A stretch of 64,000 bases of DNA from Brevundimonas nasdae (lineage in GTDB: Bacteria; Pseudomonadota; Alphaproteobacteria; Caulobacterales; Caulobacteraceae): the NCBI RefSeq assembly GCF_016654005.1, contig NZ_JAEPWN010000001.1, positions 310,001 through 374,000 of the forward strand, written 5' to 3'. Below are positions 39,339-50,121 of the stretch, in pieces. Below the pieces are notes generated by a model. It was not told the origin of the DNA, searched no databases, and was given only the letters and a program-made list of their open reading frames with translations. How positions within the stretch are numbered: position 1 is the stretch's first letter; each line of letters begins with the position of its first letter. The position numbers and the translations under genes are program-made.

Positions 39339-40300
39339 GGGGTCTCGTCGGACTGCGATTGAGGCATGGCGCGGATGCGGCCGTTGGCGTCGCGGATCAA
39401 CTGGGGCGGGGCGTCGGGTTCGGCCATGTCCTTGGACGCCGGAACCTGGGTCAGCTCGACGGGCAGGGCGTTCAGATAGGACTGCTGCGGCGCGGCGATG
39501 GCGTCGGGATGGCGGCCCGCCTGACGGTGGACGGAATAATAGCGGGCCTGCTGGCTGTAGGGACCGGCCTGGGCGACCTGCTGGACCTCGGCGGTCTGCG
39601 GCGCGTCTGAGGCGACAGCGGCGGCGGGCTGGCGTTGCAGGCTGAAGATGGCGGCGTCGCGACGCGGAGCCATCGGGTCGACGACATCGGGAGCCGCAGC
39701 CGGGGCGGGCGCGGCTTCTGCCGCATAGGCCTGCTGCTGTTGCGGTTGAGCGGGCTGGGGCTGAGCGGCTTGGACCGGGGCGGGCGTGTTCGCCGCAGCC
39801 ATAACGGGCTCGGGGCGGGGTTCTGGACGAGCTTCTGGGCGCGGCGCGGGTTGAGGCGCGGGCTGGACGGCCGCCTGAGGCGTGGGCTGGGGCGCAGCTT
39901 GAGGCGCAGGCGTCGGGGCCTGGCGGGCGGGCGCGGTCACATAGGCCTGGGGCGCGGTGTTGGAGGGCGCGGACGCGGCGCCATAGGTGGGGTTATAGAA
40001 GGCGGTGGCGGGCGTCAGGCCGGGGCGCGGGGCTTCGCGGCTGGGCGCGTCGAGCCGGGCCAAAGGGATGGCGGACGAGGCGTCGAGCGACGCCGCCGTG
40101 CGGACCGGGCGCAGCGCAGGTTCGCCGCGCGCAGACGCGGGGACGACCGCGGGGGCAGGCGCCGCGTTGACAGTCGCCTTGCCCGGCCAGGACAGATAGC
40201 GCAGCCCGGCGCTGTTGGTGGCGACCTGCTGAGCGGAGGCTGCGTCGGCGAGGGCGCTGACGGCGAACAGGGCGGTTGTGAAGACGAGGGCGCTGCGCAA
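39335..40300 (-). CDS. Secreted Pro/Ala/Gln-rich protein
   Basis: A 321-residue exported protein of low complexity. The signal peptide is about MRSALVFTTALFAVSALADA (TTG start at 40300, with GGAGAG upstream). The middle is a long Ala/Pro/Gln run (PAPQAAPQPTPQAAVQPAPQ and similar). The C-terminal 100 residues are less repetitive (FSLQRQ, SQQARYYSVHRQAGRH). Such proline-rich spacers often span the periplasm. No family was recognised. It forms a unit with the DUF2336 gene. Confidence 0.75.
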   Translation of the reverse strand: MRSALVFTTALFAVSALADAASAQQVATNSAGLRYLSWPGKATVNAAPAPAVVPASARGEPALRPVRTAASLDASSAIPLARLDAPSREAPRPGLTPATAFYNPTYGAASAPSNTAPQAYVTAPARQAPTPAPQAAPQPTPQAAVQPAPQPAPRPEARPEPRPEPVMAAANTPAPVQAAQPQPAQPQQQQAYAAEAAPAPAAAPDVVDPMAPRRDAAIFSLQRQPAAAVASDAPQTAEVQQVAQAGPYSQQARYYSVHRQAGRHPDAIAAPQQSYLNALPVELTQVPASKDMAEPDAPPQLIRDANGRIRAMPQSQSDETP

Positions 40301-40359
40301 GGCGGCTCTCCGGTGGGAAGAACAACCAAGACGTTAGCGGATCAGCACTTAATCGCGCG

Positions 40360-41124
40360 CTAACGCGGGCGGGTGCGGGTGATGATGCGGGCGATCCCGG
40401 CGACGGCGGCGTTCAGAAGCAGGCCCAGCACCGCCAGACAGACCAGCCCCGCCAGCATCTCCGCCGTCCGCAGCCGGTTGCCCGCCTCCAGCAGACGCCA
40501 GGCCAGGCCCTGTGTGGCGCCGGAGCCGGAGACGAACTCGGCCACCACGGCGCCGATGACCGCCTGCCCGGCCGCAACCCGCAGCCCCTCCAGCGCGAAA
40601 GGCAGGGCGGACGGCAGGCGCAGACGCCACAGCCGTTGGAGGGGATGGGCGGCGTACAGATCAAACAACCGCTCAAGGTCCGGGTCGGCCGAACGCAGGC
40701 CGGTCAGGACGCCCGAGAAGATGGGGAAGAAGGCGACGGCGGCGGCCAGGGCCACCACGGCGCGCTCGGCATGGTCGATGCCGAACCAGATCAGCACCAG
40801 CGGGGCGATGGCGACGATGGGCGTGACCTGCAGCACGACCGCCAGAGGCCGCACGGCCCGCTCAGCCGCCCGATGCAGGGAGACAGCCAGCGCCAGTCCG
40901 GTCCCGATGATGCCTGCGACCAGCAGCGCCGTCAGGGCCATGCGGAAGGTGACCAGAGCCGAAGTGGCCAGTCGCGGTCCGGCCTGCACCAGCGCCACGG
41001 CGACATCGCTGGGCGGCGGCAGGAAATAGACCGGCAGGTGCAGCAGGCGGCAGGCCGCCTCCCAGACCAGCAGCAGGATCAGGGTCAGGGCGACGGGCGG
41101 GGCTATGTCCAGCAGGCGCTTCAT
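40360..41124 (-). CDS. ABC transporter permease (NitT/TauT type)
   Basis: A 254-residue inner-membrane permease with six helices and an EAA-type cytoplasmic loop near the middle (AAHPLQRLWRLRLPSALPFALEGLRVAAG). The type fits importers for nitrate, sulfonates, thiamine precursors and riboflavin. Its start overlaps the ATPase stop (ATGA). It is the last gene of the binding protein-ATPase-permease operon. Confidence 0.92.
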   Translation of the reverse strand: MKRLLDIAPPVALTLILLLVWEAACRLLHLPVYFLPPPSDVAVALVQAGPRLATSALVTFRMALTALLVAGIIGTGLALAVSLHRAAERAVRPLAVVLQVTPIVAIAPLVLIWFGIDHAERAVVALAAAVAFFPIFSGVLTGLRSADPDLERLFDLYAAHPLQRLWRLRLPSALPFALEGLRVAAGQAVIGAVVAEFVSGSGATQGLAWRLLEAGNRLRTAEMLAGLVCLAVLGLLLNAAVAGIARIITRTRPR

Positions 41125-41894
41125 GACGCCCCCTGAGCGGATGTCGCCATGCTGGCCGCCAGCGCATCGGCGACGGCTTCGACCGTCTGGCGATAGGCCG
41201 GATCGGCGCGCCAGTGGTCAGGGCGCGGGGCGGCGCCGGGTGTGGTCAGATCGGCGACGGGGCGGCCCGAGGCGGCGTCCAGCACCACGACGCGCTGGGC
41301 CAGATAGACGGCCTCCTCGACATCATGGGTGACAAAGACGATGGCCGGGCGCGGGGCGGCGACGGCCCAGAGGGCGTGCAGATCCTCGATCAGGCGGCGG
41401 CGCGTGACGCTGTCCAGGGCGGCGAACGGCTCGTCCAGCAACAGCAGGTCCGGGCGGGTGACCAGGGCGCGGGCCAGCGACACCCGCATGGCCATGCCGC
41501 CTGACAGTTGCGCGGGGCGGGCGGTCAGGCGCTGGCCCAGACCGACGGCGGTCAGGGCCTCGGTTGCGCGGGCGCGGGCCTCGGCTTTCGGCGCGCCCGA
41601 CAGCTCCAGCGGCAGGGCCACATTGGACAGCGCGTCGGCCCAGGGCATCAGGGTCGGGCTTTGGAAGACAAAGCCGGTGCGGCCGGGGGCGGCGGCGCGG
41701 ATCACCCGGCCGGACGACGCCTGCTCCAGCCCCGCCAGCAGGCGCAGGGTGGTCGACTTGCCAGCGCCCGACGCGCCGACCAGAGCGACGATCTCGCCCG
41801 GCGCGACTGTCAGGTCCAGCGGCCCCAGCGGCGCGCGCGACGGCCAGTCGACGACGACCTGATCCAGGGCCGCAATCGGCCCGGTGTCAGCCAC
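41121..41894 (-). CDS. ABC transporter ATP-binding protein (NitT/TauT type)
   Basis: A 257-residue ATPase with Walker A LVGASGAGKSTTL, Q-loop FVFQSPTLMPWADAL, signature LSGGMAMRVSLARAL and Walker B LLLLDEPFAALD with H-loop FVTHDVEEA. It overlaps the binding-protein gene by eight bases and the permease gene by four. Confidence 0.95.
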   Translation of the reverse strand: MADTGPIAALDQVVVDWPSRAPLGPLDLTVAPGEIVALVGASGAGKSTTLRLLAGLEQASSGRVIRAAAPGRTGFVFQSPTLMPWADALSNVALPLELSGAPKAEARARATEALTAVGLGQRLTARPAQLSGGMAMRVSLARALVTRPDLLLLDEPFAALDSVTRRRLIEDLHALWAVAAPRPAIVFVTHDVEEAVYLAQRVVVLDAASGRPVADLTTPGAAPRPDHWRADPAYRQTVEAVADALAASMATSAQGAS

Positions 41895-42933
41895 GGCCCG
41901 GCAGATAGTTGTTCGTGAAGGCGTCGCGCCAGTTCAGATTGGCGTCATAGACCCCCGCCTGGCTGGTCACGTCGAAGAAGGCCTTCCAGCGCTCTTCGGT
42001 CATGGAGCCCAGGCCGTACAGGGCCGCGTCCCCACCATCGACGATGTCGTTGTCGCGCAGCTTGGCGCGGGCCTGATCCAGGATGTCCTGGGTCATGTCG
42101 GGGTTGTCCTTGCGGATCAGGGCGTCGGCGGCGGAGGCGTCGCCCCGGATATAGTCGCGCCAGCCCTCGGCTGAGGCGGCGATGAAGCTGCGCAGGGTGG
42201 CGCCATTGTCGCGCGCGAAGGCCGTCGGGGCCAGGACCATGGTGGCGTAGGACGGATAGCCCTCATCCGCCAGCAGGAAGACCTTGGGCTCGAACCCGGC
42301 CTGCTGTTCGATGGTGTAGGGTTCAGAGGTCAGATACCCCTGCTGCACCGCCCGCTTGTCGGACAGGAAGGGGGCCAGGTTGAAGGTGTATTTGCGCACC
42401 TCGTCGTCGGTGAAGCCGTATTTGGCCTTCAGCCAGACCCAGAAGGCGTTGACCGAGGCGTCGGCCAGCAGGATGGGGCGGCCCTTCAGGTCGGCAATGG
42501 ATTTCAACGCCGGATCCGGGTGGGCGATCAGGACCTGGGGGTCTTTCTGGAAGAAGGCGGCGACGGCCTTCACCGGGGCGCCCGCCGCGACCAGATTCAT
42601 CGGGATGAAGCTGTTGGAGCCCATGCCCAGTTCGACCGCGCCCGCCGCCAGCAGTTGCGGCACGTTCACGCCCGGTCCGCCCTGCACGATCTGGACGTTC
42701 AGGCCGCGCTTCTCATAGGCGCCCGAGGCCAGGGCCTGATAGAATCCGCCATGCTCGGCCTGGGCGCGCCAGTCGGTGGCGAAACGCAGGCGCACGCGCC
42801 CCTGCTCATCCACCGCGGCCGGCGACCGGTCACAGGCCCGAAGGCCCAGCGCCGTGACGCCAAGCGCAGCCGCGCCGCCTGCAAGCAGGGCGCGGCGACG
42901 GTTCAGAAGGGGGCGATTCCCGCGCACATTCAT
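41887..42933 (-). CDS. ABC transporter substrate-binding protein (NMT1/THI5-like)
   Basis: A 348-residue exported protein with a Tat-like signal (NRRRALLAGGAAALGVTALG, then a cysteine). The mature part opens RFATDWRAQAEHGGFYQALA, a pattern of the ThiY/NMT1 group that binds pyrimidine precursors of thiamine; riboflavin and other aromatic ligands are known in relatives. No thiamine riboswitch is visible in the 45-base gap upstream or further up. The ligand therefore remains open between a pyrimidine and something related. Confidence 0.85.
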   Translation of the reverse strand: MNVRGNRPLLNRRRALLAGGAAALGVTALGLRACDRSPAAVDEQGRVRLRFATDWRAQAEHGGFYQALASGAYEKRGLNVQIVQGGPGVNVPQLLAAGAVELGMGSNSFIPMNLVAAGAPVKAVAAFFQKDPQVLIAHPDPALKSIADLKGRPILLADASVNAFWVWLKAKYGFTDDEVRKYTFNLAPFLSDKRAVQQGYLTSEPYTIEQQAGFEPKVFLLADEGYPSYATMVLAPTAFARDNGATLRSFIAASAEGWRDYIRGDASAADALIRKDNPDMTQDILDQARAKLRDNDIVDGGDAALYGLGSMTEERWKAFFDVTSQAGVYDANLNWRDAFTNNYLPGRG

Positions 42934-42978
42934 AGGCCATGCTTTACGGGGGGATGAGGGCGTTGGAAAGGCGGCGCT

Positions 42979-44175
42979 TTAGTCGGTTGAGGCTTCGACC
43001 TGTGTTGTTTGGTCTGTTTCACGCGCGCCGGAATGGTAACGGACCGGCACGATGCAGCCTACGCCGGGCGTTGTTCCGGGCTCGACACGGGCCGAGCGCA
43101 CGGTGGCCATGCCGCCTTGGCCAAAAGCCCACGCGGGCTGGGCGTCCAGCAAGGTGACATTGCCCAACTGGCCCCAGGTGGCGACATCGAACTGCACCAG
43201 GGCCCAGCCTTCGATCTGCCTGTCCCCGAAGGCCTTGGGATAGGTTTCAGGGTTGGGGCGGATCTGCAGGCGCGCCCTGACGTCGGCAGGGCAGGACGCC
43301 AGCGGTTCGTCGGGCCCGTCCGGCATGGCCGGGGCGGGCAGGGCCGGTCCCGTGCGGTAGAAATTATAGACGCAGCCTTTCCGCGGCGGACCCGCCGCGA
43401 CGACCGTGGCGGCCACGGCGCGGCGCGTCTCAGCATCAAAGGCGCGGTCGCCGGATGACCCGAGGGTCTGGACGTTCGTCGCCCGGCCCTGGGCGTTGAT
43501 GTTCCAGCGAACGACCGTCCAGGCCTTGCCGCCCGGCGGCGGGCGCTGACCGATGAAGTTGTCGGGATAGGAGACGGTGCGCGGACGCCGCCCGCCGCGA
43601 CGATCGCCGCCGCAGTTCGCCTCTGGGCCCGCCAGACGATTGGCCACGGCGTCGCGGATCGGGCCGGTGGTGCGGGTGACCGCGAAATAGCGCAGCAGGT
43701 CGCCGCTGGACGCCTCGGCGATGCGCACGGGACTGTAGCTGACGGTCAGCAGGCAGTCGCGACGCGCGCCGCCCGCAAAACGCCATGCCGCCAGCGCAGC
43801 CTGAACGTCTGCGCCAGCGGTGGCGGCGCGTCCCTGGGCGGGCTGCACGGGCTTGATGTCCAGGGTGCGGCCATCCTCGGCGATGGAGAAGCCGATCACT
43901 GTGTCCGGCGTTTCGCCTGCGCTTGCGGATTGCGCCGTCTGGACCGCGAGGTCGTCGCTGTAGGTCGCACGGACGGGTTCGCCATCGCAGGTCGCCTGAG
44001 CCGTCGGCCGCAGCAGGCTCATGGTCTCGACGCCGGCGGCATCGCCATCGGCGCGGTGCGGCGAGACGGCGACAGGCGGCGGATAGGGGATCGGCGGCAG
44101 AGACTGAGGCGCGGCCGCCGCCGTCAGCGGCCATGCCGTCAGGCCGACGCCCAGCAGGATCAGGGGTGCACGCAT
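42979..44175 (-). CDS. Secreted protein with three TonB C-terminal-like repeats
   Basis: A 398-residue exported protein with signal peptide (MRAPLILLGVGLTAWPLTAA). Three segments resemble the TonB C-terminal strand-helix-strand unit: IGFSIAEDGRTLDIKPVQ, TVVRWNINAQGRATNVQTL and ALVQFDVATWGQLGNVTLLD. There is no transmembrane anchor beyond the signal, so it is not a normal energy transducer. The start at 44175 follows GGAGACGACC; a GTG 18 bases upstream is less likely. Its function is unknown, perhaps a periplasmic binding or assembly role. Confidence 0.72.
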   Translation of the reverse strand: MRAPLILLGVGLTAWPLTAAAAPQSLPPIPYPPPVAVSPHRADGDAAGVETMSLLRPTAQATCDGEPVRATYSDDLAVQTAQSASAGETPDTVIGFSIAEDGRTLDIKPVQPAQGRAATAGADVQAALAAWRFAGGARRDCLLTVSYSPVRIAEASSGDLLRYFAVTRTTGPIRDAVANRLAGPEANCGGDRRGGRRPRTVSYPDNFIGQRPPPGGKAWTVVRWNINAQGRATNVQTLGSSGDRAFDAETRRAVAATVVAAGPPRKGCVYNFYRTGPALPAPAMPDGPDEPLASCPADVRARLQIRPNPETYPKAFGDRQIEGWALVQFDVATWGQLGNVTLLDAQPAWAFGQGGMATVRSARVEPGTTPGVGCIVPVRYHSGARETDQTTQVEASTD

Positions 44176-44788
44176 GGTCGTCTCCGTCTGCACGGGCAGG
44201 GTGTGCGGGCGGCGCGGACCTGTCTAGCGCCTTTTCATGACGGGGGCTGGAATTGAGCGAGGGGACGAAGCGTGCGGGCGAACCCGTGCTCTTCGTCCCC
44301 TCGCCAAGTCCGGGTTGGACTTGGCCTTACGGGTTGGACCTCGGCGTCAGCGCCGTCGCAGGCGAACCTGAAAGGGCGGTCGGCTGTATCCTGTCGCGCT
44401 CCTGGTCTTCGGCGTTCCGCAGACTTGCGTCCGCGCCGTCCGTCGATCCCGATCCGGTTCCCCTGTTTTCTACGATCCGAAGACCGGTCGAAGACTGGAG
44501 CCTTGATCCCGCCTGCCGCACGTTACGATCCGAAGATCGCCCGATCGCGCCGGGTCGGAGAGCCGGGCCGGTTCGCTTGATTTCCCGGGTCTCCCCTGGA
44601 TTTCCGCGCCGCCGTGTCCCTCGGCCCGTTGACGTTCCGATGAAACCGGGTATGAGGCAAGCGCCCCAACTCGCCCCCCTGTGCGCCATTGGCGCGGCGG
44701 CTGTGGTTAACCCTGTGAACATCGGTGGACGGATCAAATTCTCTTTTGCGGATCAGCGATTTGCGTTGTCCACAGAAACGGGTGCCGT
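44176..44788. other. Gene-poor 613-base interval
   Basis: No convincing gene was found. Open frames exist on both strands (for example 44253-44864 plus and 44327-44737 minus), but their products are Arg/Pro/Ser-rich, with no ribosome site or family match. Contents are the strong hairpin at 44257-44304, a 13-base direct repeat TACGATCCGAAGA at 44471 and 44524, and at 44768 TTGTCCACA, one base off a DnaA box. It may hold the promoter of the TonB-repeat gene and an untranslated RNA. Confidence 0.5.
44257..44304. other. 14-bp perfect hairpin
   Basis: GCGAGGGGACGAAG (44257-44270) pairs with CTTCGTCCCCTCGC (44291-44304); the 20-base loop has its own CGGGCGAACCCG palindrome. No T tract follows on either strand, so a simple terminator is unlikely. 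Confidence 0.6.
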
Positions 44789-45901
44789 TCAGGCGGTCCA
44801 GGTCTCAGCGAAAACGCGGGCGAAGTTGGCGCCGAGAATCTTGTCCGTGACGCGCGCGGAATAGCCGCGCTTCAGCAGTTCCTCGGCGATGACGGCGCAG
44901 CGGTCGGGGCGGTTCAGGCCGGTGACGAAGGGTGGGGGGCCTTCGCCGGGGGCGGCGACGCCTGCGGCCTTGCGCGCCTCCAGGCTGGCGTTCCATTCGG
45001 CCATGCTCTCGGCCGAGGTGTCGAAGGGCCACAGCAGGGCGTCGCTGCCGATGCCCACATGGTCTTCGCCCGCGATGTTCAGGGCGTGGGTCAGGTGGGC
45101 GAAATAGACGTCCAGCGACGGCTGGGCGGGTGCCTGGGTCAGGTAGCTGAGCTCATAGATCCCGATGACGCCGCCCCGGTCGGCCAAGGCGCGGATCAGG
45201 CGGTCGGACTTGTTGCGGGGGTGGGCGTGAACGGCGTCACAGCCTGCGTGGGTGATCAGGATCGGCTTGTTCGACGCCGCGATGGCAGCCAGGCTGGAGG
45301 CCTCGTCGCTGTGACTGATGTCGATCGTGACGCCCAGCGCATTCATCCGCTGCACCGCCTGATGGCCCAGCGGCGTCAGGCCCGTGGACGGCGACGACAT
45401 GGTCCCTGAGGCGAACGGGGTGGTGCGGTTGTAGCTGAGGCCCATGACCAGCACGCCCGATGCGCGGAACTGGTCGATGGCGGACAGGTCGCCCTCCAGC
45501 ATTTCAGCGGCTTCGAACGAATAGATGATGCCCAGTTTGCCGCTGGCCTTGGCGCGGGCGAAGTCGGTGACGCTGGTGATCTTGGTATAGAGGTCGGGGT
45601 TCAGGGCGACGCATTTGTCGATGGCGGCGATGGATTCCGCCGTCTCTGCGCGGCTCTCGTTGCCGGACCCACCGATGGTCAGTTTGGCGGCGGTCAGGCC
45701 CGAGGCCTTGATGATGTCGCGCGTCTCCTGATCCAGCGGTTTGTCTGGGTCGATGGGCAGGATCAGATTGCTGTTGATGACCACTGCGTCGCGATAGAGG
45801 CGGGCGGCGGAGGCTGTGGTCGAAGCGCGCGGAACGCCAGCACAGGCCGCCAGGGATGAGGCGGCGACGGCGCCCAGGAAGATGCGGCGGCTGGTCATCA
45901 T
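44789..45901 (-). CDS. Peptidase M19 (membrane dipeptidase) family protein, possibly with altered metal site
   Basis: A 370-residue exported protein with a Tat/lipoprotein N-terminus (TSRRIFLGAVAASSLAACAG). The M19 renal-dipeptidase fold is recognised from SFEAAEMLEGDL, TIDISHSD, ITHAGCDAVHAHPRNKSD and VGIGSDALLW. The usual first metal motif D-G-H-N-D is replaced by VVINSNLILP, so two zinc ligands appear to be missing, and catalysis on dipeptides is uncertain. It sits 37 bases after a MarR-family gene in the same direction. Confidence 0.8.
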   Translation of the reverse strand: MMTSRRIFLGAVAASSLAACAGVPRASTTASAARLYRDAVVINSNLILPIDPDKPLDQETRDIIKASGLTAAKLTIGGSGNESRAETAESIAAIDKCVALNPDLYTKITSVTDFARAKASGKLGIIYSFEAAEMLEGDLSAIDQFRASGVLVMGLSYNRTTPFASGTMSSPSTGLTPLGHQAVQRMNALGVTIDISHSDEASSLAAIAASNKPILITHAGCDAVHAHPRNKSDRLIRALADRGGVIGIYELSYLTQAPAQPSLDVYFAHLTHALNIAGEDHVGIGSDALLWPFDTSAESMAEWNASLEARKAAGVAAPGEGPPPFVTGLNRPDRCAVIAEELLKRGYSARVTDKILGANFARVFAETWTA

Positions 45902-45931
45902 GGCTGTGTTCTCCGCTGGGGTGCGAAATAT

Positions 45932-45943
45932 GTAGGGGCCTAC
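45932..45943. promoter_or_regulatory. Short palindrome between marR-like and dipeptidase genes
   Basis: GTAGG-GG-CCTAC lies across the end of the MarR-family gene, 30 bases before the dipeptidase start, flanked by AT-rich bases. MarR proteins bind such inverted repeats. The assignment is tentative. Confidence 0.3.
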
Positions 45944-46458
45944 TTATCTGTCGGCTGGTCCGTTTCGCCTAGTGAAATTCTGGACATGATCCGGTCGAAG
46001 ACAGAGCGGCGGTCAAGGGCCTCATCCAGTTGGTCGAGCAGGCGGACCACGTCGCCTGCTTCGTCGTTCAATTCCTGGGCGGCGGCGATGAAGGCCTCCC
46101 AGAGCGGGGCCATCTGGGCCGCCAGAGCCCGCCCCTTATCCGTCAGGGACAGAAGGCGGCGTCGCGCATCTTCGGGCGCGGCGGATGAGGCGATCAGGCC
46201 CGCCTTCTCCATCGACCGGCTGGTCTCGCTGACCGAGACATGGGTGATGCGCAGGATGGCGGCGATCTCGCCCACGGCCATGGGGCGGTCCTGCTCGATC
46301 AACTGGCGCAGAACGCCGTACCAGCGCTGTTCGAACCGGACGTTCAGGGCGGCATAGACGCGGGTGCTGTCGCGGTCGATCCGCTCCGACGCGCGCCGCA
46401 GCCGTGCGCCCAGGGCTGCACCGCCGAAACTGCGGCTATAGTCGTGAGGATCGGACAT
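45940..46458 (-). CDS. MarR family transcriptional regulator
   Basis: A 172-residue winged-helix regulator: MAVGEIAAILRITHVSVSETSRSMEKAGLI is the recognition region and DARRRLLSLTDKGRALAAQM the wing. The N-terminus is longer than in many MarR proteins (RRASERIDRDSTRVYAALN). It is probably co-transcribed with the dipeptidase-like gene downstream; the effector is unknown. Confidence 0.9.
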   Translation of the reverse strand: MSDPHDYSRSFGGAALGARLRRASERIDRDSTRVYAALNVRFEQRWYGVLRQLIEQDRPMAVGEIAAILRITHVSVSETSRSMEKAGLIASSAAPEDARRRLLSLTDKGRALAAQMAPLWEAFIAAAQELNDEAGDVVRLLDQLDEALDRRSVFDRIMSRISLGETDQPTDK

Positions 46459-46497
46459 GAAGGAAACCGCAGTGGGTTGGGCAGGCGCCCTTGTCGC

Positions 46498-47493
46498 CTA
46501 TTCGTCGGTTGCAACCAAATCGTGAGGCGAGCGGGCATCCAGCCAGCGACGGATCGCGACGCGGGCACCGCGCGCGGCGGGCCCGCCGAAGTGCAGGAAA
46601 CCGTGCGGGGTTTCGGGGGCGCGGATCAGATCGACGTCGGCAGCTTCGCCCCAGCGGGTCGCCATCAACAGGCTGTCCTCGAACAGCGGGTCGTATTCCC
46701 CGGCCAGGAAAAGGGCGGGGGGCAGGCCGGTCAGGTCAGCATAGAGGGGCGAGACATCGGCCTTGCGCAGGCCCACCTCGTCGCGGTCAGGGGCAAGGCG
46801 AGCCAAGTCGGCGCGCATGGTCGGGCCGTTGAACAGCAGGGTCTCTGGCCCTGCCGACCGCACGCTTTCGGTGCCGGACAGGTCGAACGCGCCGTAGGCA
46901 AAGACGCAGCCTTTAACCAGGTCGATCAGCCCCTGGTCGCGCAGGGCGACGCTGGTCAGGGCCGCCAGATGCCCGCCCGCCGACTCGCCCGTGATGAACA
47001 GGGTGGAGGCACCCAGTCGGTCCACATTGGTCACGGTCCAGTAGGCAGCGGCCAGACAGTCGGCAATGGCGGCGTCGATATAGACGTGGCGGCGTTCGGA
47101 CAGCAGGCGATAGTCAACCGACACGACGCAATAACCATTGTGCGCCAGATAGCCGTTCAGCCGGTCGTTCAGGCTGGCGCTGCCGATGACCCAGCCGCCG
47201 CCGTGGATGTCCAGCACCACGGCGCGGGGCGTGCCTGCCGGGTGCAGGATGCGCAGGTGGACCGGGTGGTCGCCGTCGGTGTGGACGACCTCGACCGTGA
47301 CGCCGCGCTTCTTCAGGCGTGGGGTGGTGACGGCCCCGGCGGCGGCGTCCAGCCAGACCGACAGCTGCTGCCCCGCCTCGACCCGCCACGGATCAGTCCG
47401 AAGACGGGGCGTGCGGTTCAGGACGGCGTTGATGCGGCGCACCGCCGCCAGCTGCGGCGGCGGGAAGTCGACGGTGTGGGTGCGCAGCGTCAT
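46498..47493 (-). CDS. Alpha/beta hydrolase, hormone-sensitive lipase family
   Basis: A 331-residue esterase of family IV (HSL). It has the oxyanion motif DIHGGGWVIGS, nucleophile elbow TGESAGGHLAAL, catalytic aspartate in GEYDPLFED and histidine in ETPHGFLHFGG. The first 80 residues form the cap. The start at 47493 follows GGGG; the product is cytosolic with no signal. The substrate is probably a short acyl ester. It ends close to the MarR gene but shares no overlap. Confidence 0.92.
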   Translation of the reverse strand: MTLRTHTVDFPPPQLAAVRRINAVLNRTPRLRTDPWRVEAGQQLSVWLDAAAGAVTTPRLKKRGVTVEVVHTDGDHPVHLRILHPAGTPRAVVLDIHGGGWVIGSASLNDRLNGYLAHNGYCVVSVDYRLLSERRHVYIDAAIADCLAAAYWTVTNVDRLGASTLFITGESAGGHLAALTSVALRDQGLIDLVKGCVFAYGAFDLSGTESVRSAGPETLLFNGPTMRADLARLAPDRDEVGLRKADVSPLYADLTGLPPALFLAGEYDPLFEDSLLMATRWGEAADVDLIRAPETPHGFLHFGGPAARGARVAIRRWLDARSPHDLVATDE

Positions 47494-47510
47494 GTCAGCC
47501 CCATTGAGGA

Positions 47511-49325
<1,815 letters not shown>

Positions 49326-49516
49326 TTGACTTTCGATCCTCCGCCGCGCGCGGGGAGGGGGCCGCGCGCAGGGCGGGGCGGAAGGGAAGGAATGACTGCG
49401 ATCTAAGGGTTGTGGGGCGCAGTTTCCACCGGAAAGGCGTCGGGCGGCGCAGCGGAACGTCGGCAAGGGTCGGGAGTTAGGCTGGAGATGCGGAATAATC
49501 GGGGCTGTTGATATGT

Positions 49517-49532
49517 TACCGTCCAGACGGTA
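49517..49532. promoter_or_regulatory. TetR operator candidate
   Basis: TACCGTC-CA-GACGGTA is a perfect 16-base palindrome ending ten bases before the chosen TetR start codon. Its position over the promoter or leader of a TetR-exporter operon fits autorepression. Confidence 0.7.
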
Positions 49533-49542
49533 TGTGGCCGAA

Positions 49543-50121
49543 ATGGACACGACGACACGCCGCCGGGCGCCCGACACGACCAGAACTGAAATCCTGGACA
49601 AGGCGCTGGAGGTGGCGGCTGAGCTGGGGGCGAGCGGCTTCACCCTGGACGCGGTGGCGGCGCGAACCACGGTCAGCAAGGGCGCGGTTCTGCATCATTT
49701 CCCGACCAAAAAGGCCCTGCTGGAAGGCATGATCGACCATCTGGGGCAGATGCACAGCGACGCCGTTCTGGCCGAGGCGCGGCGCGACCCGGAGCCGTAT
49801 GGCCGCAATGCGCGGGCCTATCTGCGCTCGGTGGTGAACGAGCCGGTGACGCCCCAGGATGTCAGCATCGGCCGGGTGGTGCTGGCCGCCTGCGCCATCG
49901 ACCCGTCGCTGTCGCAACGCTGGAACAGGTGGATCGAGCGGATCCGGCGCGACGACCCCGCCGATCCGGTGGGGGCGGATGACGCCCTGCTGTTGCGGCT
50001 GATTGCGGACGGGTTGTGGATGTCTGATCTGTTCGGCACCCACCCGGTGTCGCAGGAGCAGAGGCAGGCGCTGCTGATGCTGTTGACCCCCGGCCAGATG
50101 CTGACGGCGAACGACCTGTGA
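49543..50121 (+). CDS. TetR family transcriptional regulator
   Basis: A 192-residue regulator with N-terminal HTH (ILDKALEVAAELGASGFTLDA, TTVSKGAVLHHFPTKKALLEGMI) and a ligand domain of the TetR_C type (YLRSVVNEPVTPQDVSIGRVVLAA, LIADGLWMSDLFG). The start at 49543 was preferred over 49513 because the latter lies inside the palindrome. Its stop overlaps the GTG of the SMR gene, so it almost certainly controls that exporter. Confidence 0.93.
   Translation: MDTTTRRRAPDTTRTEILDKALEVAAELGASGFTLDAVAARTTVSKGAVLHHFPTKKALLEGMIDHLGQMHSDAVLAEARRDPEPYGRNARAYLRSVVNEPVTPQDVSIGRVVLAACAIDPSLSQRWNRWIERIRRDDPADPVGADDALLLRLIADGLWMSDLFGTHPVSQEQRQALLMLLTPGQMLTANDL

Noticed and set aside
42934-42978. A thiamine riboswitch before the ThiY-like operon
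   Set aside because: The gap is only 45 bases and no THI-box sequence is present there or in the adjacent gene end.
44253-44864. Possible genes in the 44.2-44.8 kb gap on either strand
   Set aside because: No ribosome site, no domain, and unusual Arg/Ser/Pro composition; the region is listed as gene-poor instead.
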